Below are positions 9,070 to 17,565 of a stretch of DNA of 64,000 bases, one piece after another; position 1 is the stretch's first letter, and each line of letters starts with the position of its first letter. Source of the DNA: Alphaproteobacteria bacterium CG1_02_46_17 (lineage in GTDB: Bacteria > Pseudomonadota > Alphaproteobacteria > Micavibrionales > Micavibrionaceae); assembly GCA_001871905.1 (NCBI GenBank), contig MNUG01000009.1:124001-188000 (forward strand). The letters run 5' to 3'. Under the pieces are notes generated by a model. The model had not been told where the DNA came from. It made no database searches and worked only from the letters and a program-made list of their open reading frames with translations. Position numbers and translations under genes: made by a program.

Positions 9070-9648
9070 TTACTGAGGAGTAGATTTTTTAGGAAGGCTG
9101 ACTACAAACGCGCCTCTGATATCATCTAGTTTGTAGTTTATGGCAGTATCATGAGGATAGATTTTTTTGATCTTGGCATACAAACCTTCGTCAATATGTT
9201 CCCCATGACACATTGCGCACATTGGTTGCATAGAAATGGCCTTCATATATCTGAATGAGCCGTCTTCTTTATATGCGATCATTTCCTCGGGTGTGGAGCC
9301 TTCTTCTTTCTGCTTGTTAAATTTATTAAGAATTTCGCTTTCCCATGCGTCAGGAAGGTTATTCTGGTTGCGAACCCGTAACGCAGTTCTTCCTATCGAG
9401 ACTCCTTCAAGCGTTGATAACGTCTGTGCTATTAAAGGGGCTTGTTCATTGCAGACGACGATAGCTTTTTCAGCTCCGCCTTCTTCTATGGCCTTTTTAA
9501 GCTCGGATTTAAGGGCTGATTGGAAGTTTAAAATCAGATTTTCTGCCTGTGCAATTTGATCTTTATGGCTTTCATAATCGTTTGCATGAACGGGTATTGC
9601 AAAAATGATCAAGGTAGAAAAAAGGATGCGGGTGATGCTGGGTTTCAT
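9070..9648 (-). CDS. Periplasmic haem-binding protein, DUF3365 (Tll0287-like)
   Basis: A 192-residue exported protein. A signal peptide (MKPSITRILFSTLIIFAIPVHA) is followed by a helical domain with conserved-looking VVCNEQAP and a single c-type haem motif, CAMCH, near residue 143. This fits the DUF3365/Tll0287-like domain, found alone or in sensor proteins and thought to be redox or gas sensing. It is convergent with the NsrR-like gene, so they share a terminator region but not a transcript. Its function beside cytochrome bd is unknown. Confidence 0.8.
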   Translation of the reverse strand: MKPSITRILFSTLIIFAIPVHANDYESHKDQIAQAENLILNFQSALKSELKKAIEEGGAEKAIVVCNEQAPLIAQTLSTLEGVSIGRTALRVRNQNNLPDAWESEILNKFNKQKEEGSTPEEMIAYKEDGSFRYMKAISMQPMCAMCHGEHIDEGLYAKIKKIYPHDTAINYKLDDIRGAFVVSLPKKSTPQ

Positions 9649-9977
9649 ATCTGCTCTCCAAGTGAAGACCCTTATTCTATAGTATCAAAATAGGAAATGA
9701 AAGAATGTATCTATGCATTCTGGGTTTACTTATTAAAGGGTGTGTGGCGTCTTTGATTGTGGCTTACATCGGTGCTACTATTCTGACTATCCCGAGCGGC
9801 GTTATGCACAAGCTGAAGCAGCAAGGTTGATGCCTTTTGCCAAGTGCCAAGATTAGGGAGATGGAATGTATGGGCAAGCCAATGCTCTTTAACCGCGAAT
9901 TAACGCTAACATGCTAAAATCACTATATAATTCGTGGGGCAGCGTCTAAAAATCGGCGCTCCTAAGACGGGGTGTGA
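9649..9977. other. Gene-poor stretch with one 38-codon ORF
   Basis: No recognisable gene. A GTG-started ORF at 9740-9856 on the plus strand encodes a Cys- and Arg-rich 38-residue peptide ending MPFAKCQD. It has no visible ribosome site and I do not recognise it; it could be a gene remnant. The right end carries the leader of the TTG-started gene that follows. Confidence 0.35.
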
Positions 9978-12900
9978 TTGACTGATCAATTTGAGCATCT
10001 TCTGGAAGGTGATGAAGTTGAAAGATTTCTGGCGGCGTTTGTCTTGCCTGAAGATGTCAGAAATGCAGCAAGTGATAAATCCCCGACTGTAAAATTTCCC
10101 GAAAATACCAATGATGTCTTGCAAGATGTTAAATCCATCTGGAATGAGAAGGGCTTTTTAAGTCCGGCAGAACTCCGAGCGGAATTATTTGAAAAATATT
10201 CTCCAAATTCTGATGCAACATTCAAAAAATTTGTAACTGATATTGAGCTGTCACGAAATGTCCCTGAATCTGTCACAGGATATCTCAGTAAAGAACATGC
10301 CTATATTGCAACTGGACTGGGACATTTATATGCAACCGAAACAGGCAGAGCAATCTCCATGGCCGAGGTTGATTTTTCCAACATGGGAGGAACCAATAAG
10401 GAATTTGAAAAGCGGATCGCACAAGAGAGAGGAATTCCTGTTGATCAAGTTGATCCTAAGGATGCAGAAAGGCTAACAGATGATGCCGTTAAACTTCTAT
10501 CCGACAGCATGACATCCACATTAGCAAAAGAGTTACCGGAAGGTGCAAAAATCGTCCCTATCCGGACAGGGGGAGATGAACTGCGTCTGATGTTTACGGG
10601 GATCGAGGATCCATCAGAATTGAACCGGATTAAAACTATGATGCATGTCGCTATCGAACAACACGTTGCAGCGATGGGCTTACAGGATCATCCCCACTTA
10701 AAAGACCCGACAAATCAAACTCGCAACGGATTCGGAGCCGCGATTGCTATTCAGGATATGCGTAATATAAATGCTCCTACCACCCTTATTCAGGAATTGG
10801 ATGAGCGGATAAAAATTGAAAAAGAAATTCTAGGGAAGGCGCGCCTTGGACTGATTGATGAGAAATCAACAGTTCAAAAAATCGAAATGGAATTGGATAG
10901 TGGAAAAATAAAAATCCCCGATGGTATGGACAAGGACACCTTTCTTGCCAGTGAACTGGAGACGAAGCGTCAAAGAGCAAAGAGCTATGCTGATACTCTG
11001 CATAGTCGCAATCCTCTCCATAATCCCCTGTTGGAGGGTGGAGTAAAGGGGTTTACATCCTATATTGATTCCGCAACATCAGCCATGGCAGATACGCCTC
11101 TGGTATTTCGCCCCCTTCCGGAAGCTGTTGCCAATGACAATTACTCTCTGGAAAATAGACCTCGGGGGTTAGGCCCACTTTCTTCATTAGAGGATCGTCG
11201 CTCAGTAAGTGCAGAAAGTTTTTTAAGGACAAATTTTGTCGATATGTCTGGATCAGATAGATTTTTCTTAGGACAAAGCATTAAAAATATGACCCCGATA
11301 GATCCGTCGGCTCAAGTTATGATGCCAAAAGATATGATTGCCATGATAGGGATTTATGGCACCGAAGCAGAAGAATTTCGGAATACCATTGATCCAACCG
11401 ATCCGAAAACAGCCGAAGCCCTAAAGGGTGCAGGTCTGCGGTCGGTTGATGATGTTTCTCCGCACGTTATGGCTGTTTCATTTCATAATCTTGCAGGATT
11501 GAATAGCCAGTTGGGACATCATAATGCCGACTTGGTTTTGCGTCATATGGGGTCGGAAATCATTGCCTCTTCCATGGAATCCTCAGGATTGGGAGGAGAT
11601 GAAAAAGCAGGAAAAAAACCTTATATAATCGCCCATCATGGAGGAGGGAACTTTAGCGTTCTGATTGATCCTGCTGTCCACGATAAGCAGGGGTCTCTCC
11701 AATTTGTATCAGAAGGAAAAGTTGCAGAGGTTGAAAAGGAAATAGCAAAACGGACAATTGATTTGAACGGCCAATCGGTCGGCGACTTTCTTGAGAGAGG
11801 TGGTGTTAGCGTTGATGACAACATACGAAAATCTCTTGCTATGGACGGCGTATCAACCTTCGCTGGAATAGAAGATCCCAAAGAACGCGCAATGACAAGT
11901 AATCGAGAAATTACAGGGCGGGTTAATGGTATTCACGTCGCCACTGCAACGGAAATAGTTGATGGCGGACGTCACAATTTAAGTGGAGCATCCTTTGTCT
12001 CACGCGTACGGACTCAAGCGGATTTGAACTTGAATGCGTTGCGTGATAATAAAATTTTGGAACAGTCTCCGATAAAAAATATCCCCGAGGGGGTAAAAGT
12101 TTCTGCAACTGCGGAAGAAACTCATCCCAAAATAATGAATGGTGCGCCAGAGTCACGCGTTCATGCTGTGGGGGGGGCTGGTGTCGGTGTTGGTATGGGC
12201 GTTTATGGTCTAGTTCAAAAACTCGGTGAAAATGGAACGTTACAAACTGATCTTAAAAACCCTGAAACAAAAAATTTGGCGCAGGCCGGAACCGCCTCTG
12301 ACATTGCCGCTGTTGCTGTGGATGGTGCAGATGGTTTGGCAAGTTTGCAAAAAGCCAGCAAAGGCCTCCAAACGGCTGCAAAAGTTTCAAGAATTGCTGC
12401 ACCTGTTGGCGTAGCGCTATCTGTTGTTTCAGGCACCATTGATTACAAGATCGCAGCCAAGCAGGGGGATGGTGCGCGTGCGGCAGAGGCTGTCGGAGGA
12501 ACTGCGGGGGGCATTGCAGGGGCAGCCACCGGAGGCGTTGTTGGAGCAAAAGCTGGATCAATGGCCGGAGCTGCTATCGGCGCATTCTTTGGTGGTGTTG
12601 GCGCGGCTCCCGGAGCTGTGATCGGAGGATTTGTAGGTGGTCTTGCCGGCGCAATTGGAGGAGCCTTTGCAGGTGCAGAAGCGGGCAAGAAGGTTGCAGA
12701 GAGTACTATTAAGGATAGTCTTCAAAAGAAATTTGATGAAGAGAGAGCAGGGCCAGAACGCTCAAATAATGTACGGACACGCTCTCAATCGACCAGTTCT
12801 GTTTCCAACACAACACAAACACCAAAGATTGAACAGCCATTACGACCGGTTGAGGGTGAGAAATTTGCCAAATCGGCACCGGATTTAGGAAATGCTTTTA

Positions 12901-13004
12901 GGGTTTCTGCTGAAAATGAAAGGAAGTTAGATTTATCAGCCAATGATGCTAGACTAAAAGTGGAAGGCAGCAATAATAAAATGTATATGGGGTATGGTCT
13001 ATGA
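9978..13004 (+). CDS. Large protein with two GGDEF-like domains and a glycine-zipper tail
   Basis: A 1008-residue protein not recognised as a named family. It starts at TTG; an in-frame TGA sits one codon upstream and no ATG occurs for over 100 codons, so the start is the only one available. Around residues 126-260 a GGDEF-like fold is visible: AEVDFSN with Asp132 in the metal position, then RTGGDEL at 196-202. A second copy at about 495-565 is degenerate: VSFHNLAGLN and HHGGGNF at 553-559. Residues 839-905 form a glycine-zipper membrane-type segment (VGGLAGAIGGAFAGAEAG). The last 100 residues are polar and Ser/Asn-rich. It overlaps the next gene by four bases. A membrane-inserting effector or a cyclic-nucleotide enzyme are both possible. 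Confidence 0.7.
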   Translation: MTDQFEHLLEGDEVERFLAAFVLPEDVRNAASDKSPTVKFPENTNDVLQDVKSIWNEKGFLSPAELRAELFEKYSPNSDATFKKFVTDIELSRNVPESVTGYLSKEHAYIATGLGHLYATETGRAISMAEVDFSNMGGTNKEFEKRIAQERGIPVDQVDPKDAERLTDDAVKLLSDSMTSTLAKELPEGAKIVPIRTGGDELRLMFTGIEDPSELNRIKTMMHVAIEQHVAAMGLQDHPHLKDPTNQTRNGFGAAIAIQDMRNINAPTTLIQELDERIKIEKEILGKARLGLIDEKSTVQKIEMELDSGKIKIPDGMDKDTFLASELETKRQRAKSYADTLHSRNPLHNPLLEGGVKGFTSYIDSATSAMADTPLVFRPLPEAVANDNYSLENRPRGLGPLSSLEDRRSVSAESFLRTNFVDMSGSDRFFLGQSIKNMTPIDPSAQVMMPKDMIAMIGIYGTEAEEFRNTIDPTDPKTAEALKGAGLRSVDDVSPHVMAVSFHNLAGLNSQLGHHNADLVLRHMGSEIIASSMESSGLGGDEKAGKKPYIIAHHGGGNFSVLIDPAVHDKQGSLQFVSEGKVAEVEKEIAKRTIDLNGQSVGDFLERGGVSVDDNIRKSLAMDGVSTFAGIEDPKERAMTSNREITGRVNGIHVATATEIVDGGRHNLSGASFVSRVRTQADLNLNALRDNKILEQSPIKNIPEGVKVSATAEETHPKIMNGAPESRVHAVGGAGVGVGMGVYGLVQKLGENGTLQTDLKNPETKNLAQAGTASDIAAVAVDGADGLASLQKASKGLQTAAKVSRIAAPVGVALSVVSGTIDYKIAAKQGDGARAAEAVGGTAGGIAGAATGGVVGAKAGSMAGAAIGAFFGGVGAAPGAVIGGFVGGLAGAIGGAFAGAEAGKKVAESTIKDSLQKKFDEERAGPERSNNVRTRSQSTSSVSNTTQTPKIEQPLRPVEGEKFAKSAPDLGNAFRVSAENERKLDLSANDARLKVEGSNNKMYMGYGL

Positions 13005-13207
13005 TAGATTTAGAAGGATTATGGGGAAATACGGTGGAATCAAAACTTTCAGAGTCACAAGTATATCTTAGGACAGTTAGCCCGTTAGGTGCGCCTTTGA
13101 CCAAAGAACAATCCGAAATCTATAAGGCCCTCCTGATTAAAGAAGGTGTTCACATCACGGATACTGATGATTTGTTGGAGGCCTTAGAAAAAAGATCCCC
13201 GAAATAA
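13001..13207 (+). CDS. Small hypothetical protein coupled to the GGDEF-like protein
   Basis: A 68-residue acidic protein starting MIDLEGLWGNTVESKLSESQ. Its ATG overlaps the TGA of the preceding gene (ATGA), so the two are translationally coupled. It has no signal peptide or membrane segment and I do not recognise it. The tight coupling suggests a partner, chaperone or immunity-type role for the large protein, but nothing in the sequence shows which. Confidence 0.65.
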   Translation: MIDLEGLWGNTVESKLSESQVYLRTVSPLGAPLTKEQSEIYKALLIKEGVHITDTDDLLEALEKRSPK

Positions 13208-13494
13208 TGAAGCTGTATGTTGTCAGATTGTTTAAGCTTTCATGGTATCTCCTTGTCTTGCCCTGGCTGTGCACACGGAGATACGATTATGTTACCCCTG
13301 AATCGTACCAACCAAAAAGTCAAAGAAGAGTACGCACAAATTCTTTAGGTTGTGCTTTTATTCGTATCTGAGAGCGTAGGTATCACAAAAATCTGCCAAT
13401 TATTGGATTTATGAAATATTTGTTTGCATATTCACGATCTTTTGAATTAGCCTGAGAAAAAACAAATATCGTTTCTTAACAGGGAGCTATAAGA
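13208..13494. other. Intergenic leader of the ClpA-like gene
   Basis: 287 bases without a coding frame. It ends in a good ribosome site (AGGGAGC, about seven bases before the ATG at 13495). A promoter is likely here, but no clear -35/-10 pair stood out. Confidence 0.4.
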
Positions 13495-15900
13495 ATGATT
13501 GATGAGCAAGATAATAACAGAGATTCTATCAAACAACTTTCGATAAGAGCATCTTATCTTTTTGGTCTTGCTTTCAGTAACCAGATGCAGTCAAACCAAG
13601 TCAACTCGCTTCCTTACTACATTCTTTATCTCGGTATGAAAGACCGTGTGGTTCAGGAACTTGGCAACAGTGTTGTTGAGGCTGGCCAACAATACTGCGC
13701 CATAATCGATCAAATAGAACATAATGAAGCTTGGGGAGAATTGGATCTCAATGGCTCTCTTGAACTGCATCAAAGAACTATTTTTAGACATGCCACTCAA
13801 TCGGCAGAACTCATGGGGCATAAAACCATTGAGCCATTAGACTTAATCTATGGAGCTTGCAAGACAATTGTTACAGCAAATAACGGGGACATTGACCACG
13901 AAATAGAAGAATGTGTTATCCCGATTTATCAGACGCTCAATCAAAAGATCAGCCAGAAGATTTATCCTGAACATAAAAATGTTGAGGGAGGGGCCTTGGT
14001 AACAACCTCTTACCGTGCATCAAATCCTGACGATGCTGCGGAAAACAGGGAAGCCAAGAATGATAGCAAGTTATCTACGGAGGATCATGAGACTCTTAAA
14101 AAATATGCAGCATACATGAATGAAGGCCCTTTCCCTGAATTTTTTGGACGATCTGAAGAGTTGAAACAGGTTCAAACCATTCTGCTGCAAACCCGCAAGA
14201 ATAACCCCCTTCTTTTGGGCGAGGCCGGGGTTGGAAAGACAGCCATTGTTGAAGGTTTGGTTCGTTTGATTGAGGAAAATGACGCCCGCTATCCGTTTGA
14301 TGCAAAGCCGCAGGTCTATTCTCTGGATTTGGCAAAATTGGTGGCTGGCACCATGTATCGCGGTGAATTTGAAGCGCGTATGAAATCGATTCTCGATATT
14401 GCCGAGAGAAACAAAGGCAAAGTTGTTTTATTCATCGACGAGATTCATAAAATCGTTGGTGCGGGAGCGGCATCAAGTGGAATGGATGCTGCAAACCTTA
14501 TGAAACCGGCAATGGCGCGCGGCAATATTACTATTATCGGAGCTACTACCACCGAAGAATACCGGAAATATGTTGAAAAGGATAAGGCACTTGTCCGCCG
14601 TTTTGGTGTTGTTCAGGTTCAGCAACCTGATAGGGATGGAACACTGAAAATGCTTCAGAATTCCACTCAAGAAATGGCCGAAAGACATGATGTGACCTAC
14701 TCGACGTCCGCCTTAGAAGCGGCCTATGATCTGGGAAAACGCTACTTTCCCGAGAAAACCATGCCCGATTCTGCCTTTGACTTGCTGGATCAGGCAGGGG
14801 CACATTCCCAGTATAACATGGAAGATGGCGCCTTCATTACAGCCGAGGAGATCGCACAAGTCGTTGCAGAGAGAGCAGGTGTACCAATCGCCCAGTTAAC
14901 AAATTCTGATCAGAAGCTGGCCGTTGATCTTGAGAAAAAGATGAAAGTCCATGTCTTTCAACAAGACAAAGCCATTGCCACTTTGGCAAAAGCTGCGCAG
15001 GCGTCCTTTGCAGGGCTGAGAGAAGACGGAAAGACAAAAGGAAACTTTCTGTTCTCTGGCCCGACAGGCGTTGGAAAGACAGAAGTTGCAAAAGTATTCG
15101 CCGAGACATTGGGAATTGAATTACAACGATTTGATATGTCTGAATACATGGACAAATACAGCGTATCCAAATTGATCGGCGCTCCTCCGGGATATATTGG
15201 GTACGATCAAGGTGGTCTATTAACCGAGGCCATTAAGAACAAACCTTACTCAGTTATATTGCTGGATGAGGTTGAAAAGGCGCACCCGGATATCTTTAAT
15301 ATTTTTCTGCAAGTCATGGATAATGGACACTTTACGGACGGACAAGGACGACCAGTAGATTGCCGGAATATTTATATTCTGATGACAACCAATGCCGGAC
15401 AGGCCCAGAAGAAGAAATCCTCTATCGGATTTAATGCGGTCGCCGACACAGAAACCGTTCCAAACGCCATCACTCAATTCTTCTCCCCCGAGTTTATCAA
15501 CCGGATGGATGCTGTGGTTGATTTTCACGCGTTGGAGAAAGACGGAATTGACAGGATTGCCGAGAAACTTTTGCGCATTAAGGCGGCAACACTCTTTGAG
15601 AATAAAGGTATTACGCTGGAATTCACAAAGGCGGCCATCGATCAAGTCTCAACGGGTGGTTTTGATGCCGCCCATGGTGCACGACCAATGAAGCGGTATA
15701 TTAACAACCAGATTGACCCGGTTGTTAGCAAACTGATTCTGGGCGGTGCTGCGAGAGAAGGTGATACTTTGCTGGTTAATTTCCGTGAAGCTACTGATGA
15801 CAGCAAGGCCACCTTTGAATGCAATAAATTGGAGAAACCCGCCAATGACCGTGGCCCGTGTGCTCTGTTGACTTATCAAAGGACGTGTGAGGCCTCTTAA
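13495..15900 (+). CDS. ClpA-type AAA+ unfoldase (paralogue)
   Basis: An 801-residue Hsp100 protein with two AAA+ modules and no ClpB middle domain. The N-terminal 120 residues are Clp_N-like but diverged. Module 1 has Walker [10 protein letters not shown] (242-250) and Walker [10 protein letters not shown]; module 2 has GPTGVGKTE (522-530) and [11 protein letters not shown]. The loop KSSIGFNA (IGF at 644-646) matches the tripeptide by which ClpA and ClpX dock ClpP, so it probably feeds a protease. The tail beyond about 780 ([12 protein letters not shown]) is unusual. No clpS or clpP is adjacent. Its neighbours suggest a dedicated rather than housekeeping unfoldase. Confidence 0.85.
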   Translation: MIDEQDNNRDSIKQLSIRASYLFGLAFSNQMQSNQVNSLPYYILYLGMKDRVVQELGNSVVEAGQQYCAIIDQIEHNEAWGELDLNGSLELHQRTIFRHATQSAELMGHKTIEPLDLIYGACKTIVTANNGDIDHEIEECVIPIYQTLNQKISQKIYPEHKNVEGGALVTTSYRASNPDDAAENREAKNDSKLSTEDHETLKKYAAYMNEGPFPEFFGRSEELKQVQTILLQTRKNNPLLLGEAGVGKTAIVEGLVRLIEENDARYPFDAKPQVYSLDLAKLVAGTMYRGEFEARMKSILDIAERNKGKVVLFIDEIHKIVGAGAASSGMDAANLMKPAMARGNITIIGATTTEEYRKYVEKDKALVRRFGVVQVQQPDRDGTLKMLQNSTQEMAERHDVTYSTSALEAAYDLGKRYFPEKTMPDSAFDLLDQAGAHSQYNMEDGAFITAEEIAQVVAERAGVPIAQLTNSDQKLAVDLEKKMKVHVFQQDKAIATLAKAAQASFAGLREDGKTKGNFLFSGPTGVGKTEVAKVFAETLGIELQRFDMSEYMDKYSVSKLIGAPPGYIGYDQGGLLTEAIKNKPYSVILLDEVEKAHPDIFNIFLQVMDNGHFTDGQGRPVDCRNIYILMTTNAGQAQKKKSSIGFNAVADTETVPNAITQFFSPEFINRMDAVVDFHALEKDGIDRIAEKLLRIKAATLFENKGITLEFTKAAIDQVSTGGFDAAHGARPMKRYINNQIDPVVSKLILGGAAREGDTLLVNFREATDDSKATFECNKLEKPANDRGPCALLTYQRTCEAS

Positions 15901-15926
15901 ACTTTCATTTCAAAGTTAAAAGCTAG

Positions 15927-16015
15927 TGGTGCGGGCGGGGGGACTTGAACCCCCACAGGCCTTGCGGCCCTACGGATTTTAAGTCCGTTGCGTCTACCGA
16001 TTTCGCCACGCCCGC
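15927..16015 (-). tRNA. tRNA-Leu (anticodon UAA)
   Basis: Read on the minus strand, the gene starts GCGGGCGTGGCG and ends CGCCCGC-A-CCA, so the acceptor stem pairs over seven bases and CCA is encoded (15927-15929). The anticodon stem ACGGA/TCCGT encloses CTTAAAA, giving anticodon TAA (15979-15981 on the plus strand). A long variable arm (GGGCCGCAAGGCC) and the T-loop GGTTCAAGTCC fit a class II tRNA-Leu. It decodes UUA. Confidence 0.96.
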
Positions 16016-16099
16016 ATTTTTTGTGGCATTATCTATAGCCTCGAAATTCTTGTGCGCCAAGAGAAAATTTTCATGGGAGGATTTTTATGTTGGATGGGT

Positions 16100-16435
16100 T
16101 TATTCGAACGATGAAAGTATCTTTGTCAGTGTATGAAGGCCTTTTTCCGTTAGAAACAGCTCTTTCTTGCGGCGTTCAGTTTCTGATACGCGCATATCAA
16201 CCAGACCATAGGCCTCACCTTTTTGCCGGTAGTTTGATAAGGCGCCGACAATGCGCGAGACGGTCGAGAGGGCAAGCCCTGTCTTTTCTGAAAGATCGGT
16301 CAGGGAACATCCTTCGCATTCGGCAATTTCGGCCAAACAAATGGCGTATTGAATGGGGAATTCCGGATCAATTTGCTTAAGTTGATTTAGGACAAGAAGA
16401 AAGCTCTTATTTTTCTTTTGGTCGAGAAGGGGCAT
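16100..16435 (-). CDS. MarR-like winged-helix regulator
   Basis: A 111-residue DNA-binding protein. The segment CSLTDLSEKTGLALSTVSRIVGAL is a clear helix-turn-helix, and ERRKKELFLTEKGLHTL is the wing and C-terminal helix of the MarR fold. It is shorter than typical MarR proteins (about 140), lacking part of the N-terminal dimerisation helix. It starts MPLLDQKKNKS with no strong ribosome site. It may control the pentapeptide gene or the island genes; no operator was identified. Confidence 0.7.
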   Translation of the reverse strand: MPLLDQKKNKSFLLVLNQLKQIDPEFPIQYAICLAEIAECEGCSLTDLSEKTGLALSTVSRIVGALSNYRQKGEAYGLVDMRVSETERRKKELFLTEKGLHTLTKILSSFE

Positions 16436-16724
16436 AACATGGTTCCGTTTTATGGTATTCCGCGATCAGGCTCTCCCTTGGAGTCAGAATAATCCTCGTC
16501 CATGGAAGATCCACGATTCTTTCTTTATGCCATTTATTGATAGAAAACAATGGTTTTATTTGGTTGATAGTTGATATGTCTATATATATGGCACACAGGG
16601 TGCCAAGTCTCATATATAATTCCAAGATGAGCCCCACCATCTGACAATTTGCTTTTTTGTTTGCCCCAATATTTTATTTTTTCACAGTATGATTAATATT
16701 TTCATAATCATATATTTGTAAATA
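16436..16724. other. AT-rich intergenic stretch
   Basis: About 290 bases. An open frame at 16407-16640 overlaps the regulator gene and has no coding character. Nothing else can be supported, apart from presumed control sequence for the MarR-like gene. Confidence 0.4.
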
Positions 16725-17333
16725 CTACCTTTTGTTGCGTTGCAGAGAAGATGTGTGCTCTTGTAAAGAGTAGTGATCTTGGTTGGAGTTGGCTGTTTTT
16801 ATAAGGTGTTTTAGGACAGCAATAATTTTTCCTTTCTCGATATGGTTCAGGAGCATTATTGTTTGTTTAAGGTTTTGAAACACAATCATTGGGTGTATTG
16901 ATGGTGAGTTAATAATGCCAGTAATCCGATAAGCGGTCGAGAGATTCAGATGGGTATCAATGTTGTGTGAGAATACCGGATTGTCCAATTTGGCTTCGGA
17001 GATATCGGTTTTTCTGAATTTTGTACCATAGAAGTTGCAGTTTAACAGATCAGAGTAACAAAGGCATGCCTCCTGCATTAGGCCTTCAGAAAAATCGCAA
17101 TGCAAGAAAGTGGCTTCTGACATGTTAGAGCCCCTCAGGTCAGCCCCCTTGAATGAGGCATTTCTGACGCTCCACCCATCCAGATTGGCATAGCGAAGAT
17201 CTTCATGGTCGAGGATAATGCCGTCGAGGCAGATTTTGGCGTGAATGCAAAATTCCAATGCTTGGCGCACGTCTTTATGCCGGCCAGAATAAAGGTCTTT
17301 CCCGGCCCGGTTACTCAGATGTATTGTGATCAT
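16725..17333 (-). CDS. Pentapeptide-repeat protein
   Basis: A 202-residue protein. Residues 45-115 form consecutive five-residue repeats of the A(D/N)LxX type (RYANLDG, ASFKGADLRG, SEATFLHCDF, SDLLNCNFYG, TKFRKTDISEAKL), predicting a quadrilateral beta-helix. The N-terminal 40 and C-terminal 80 residues are non-repetitive. Such proteins act in many roles, including gyrase protection; no function can be assigned here. The gene is divergent from uvrC and its frame start overlaps the upstream extension of that frame by eight bases. Confidence 0.75.
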   Translation of the reverse strand: MITIHLSNRAGKDLYSGRHKDVRQALEFCIHAKICLDGIILDHEDLRYANLDGWSVRNASFKGADLRGSNMSEATFLHCDFSEGLMQEACLCYSDLLNCNFYGTKFRKTDISEAKLDNPVFSHNIDTHLNLSTAYRITGIINSPSIHPMIVFQNLKQTIMLLNHIEKGKIIAVLKHLIKTANSNQDHYSLQEHTSSLQRNKR

Positions 17334-17565
17334 CGTTTCTTTCTCCCAATGGTCAGATGATTATTTATCGAACAGCCGCGCTAGACGTGGCAGTCCTTTT
17401 TTTATAAGTATTGGATCAATATCGATGTGGATGATCCCCAGAAGATGCTCACTATCAATAATTGACACATATCAATTGTTTCTTAATAGAAGGAGGAGGC
17501 GATGTCAATATTTTTTATGTTCTCCCGCCTTATTCCTTATATGTACGGGATGTTGGGGCCGCTGG

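Noticed and set aside
12253-12688. Antisense ORFs rich in Pro, Gln or Ala over the glycine-zipper region
   Set aside because: They are mirror frames of a low-complexity Gly/Ala-coding sequence.
15927-16015. tRNA-Leu as an integration site for the accessory region
   Set aside because: I found no direct repeat of the tRNA 3' end within the stretch 9.7-17.3 kb and no integrase, so an att site is not supported.
16407-16640. 77-codon minus-strand ORF upstream of the MarR-like gene
   Set aside because: It overlaps that gene, has no ribosome site and no coding pattern.
17326-17565. 80-residue extension of uvrC
   Set aside because: It lacks family similarity, overlaps the divergent pentapeptide gene start and is rich in unlikely residues.
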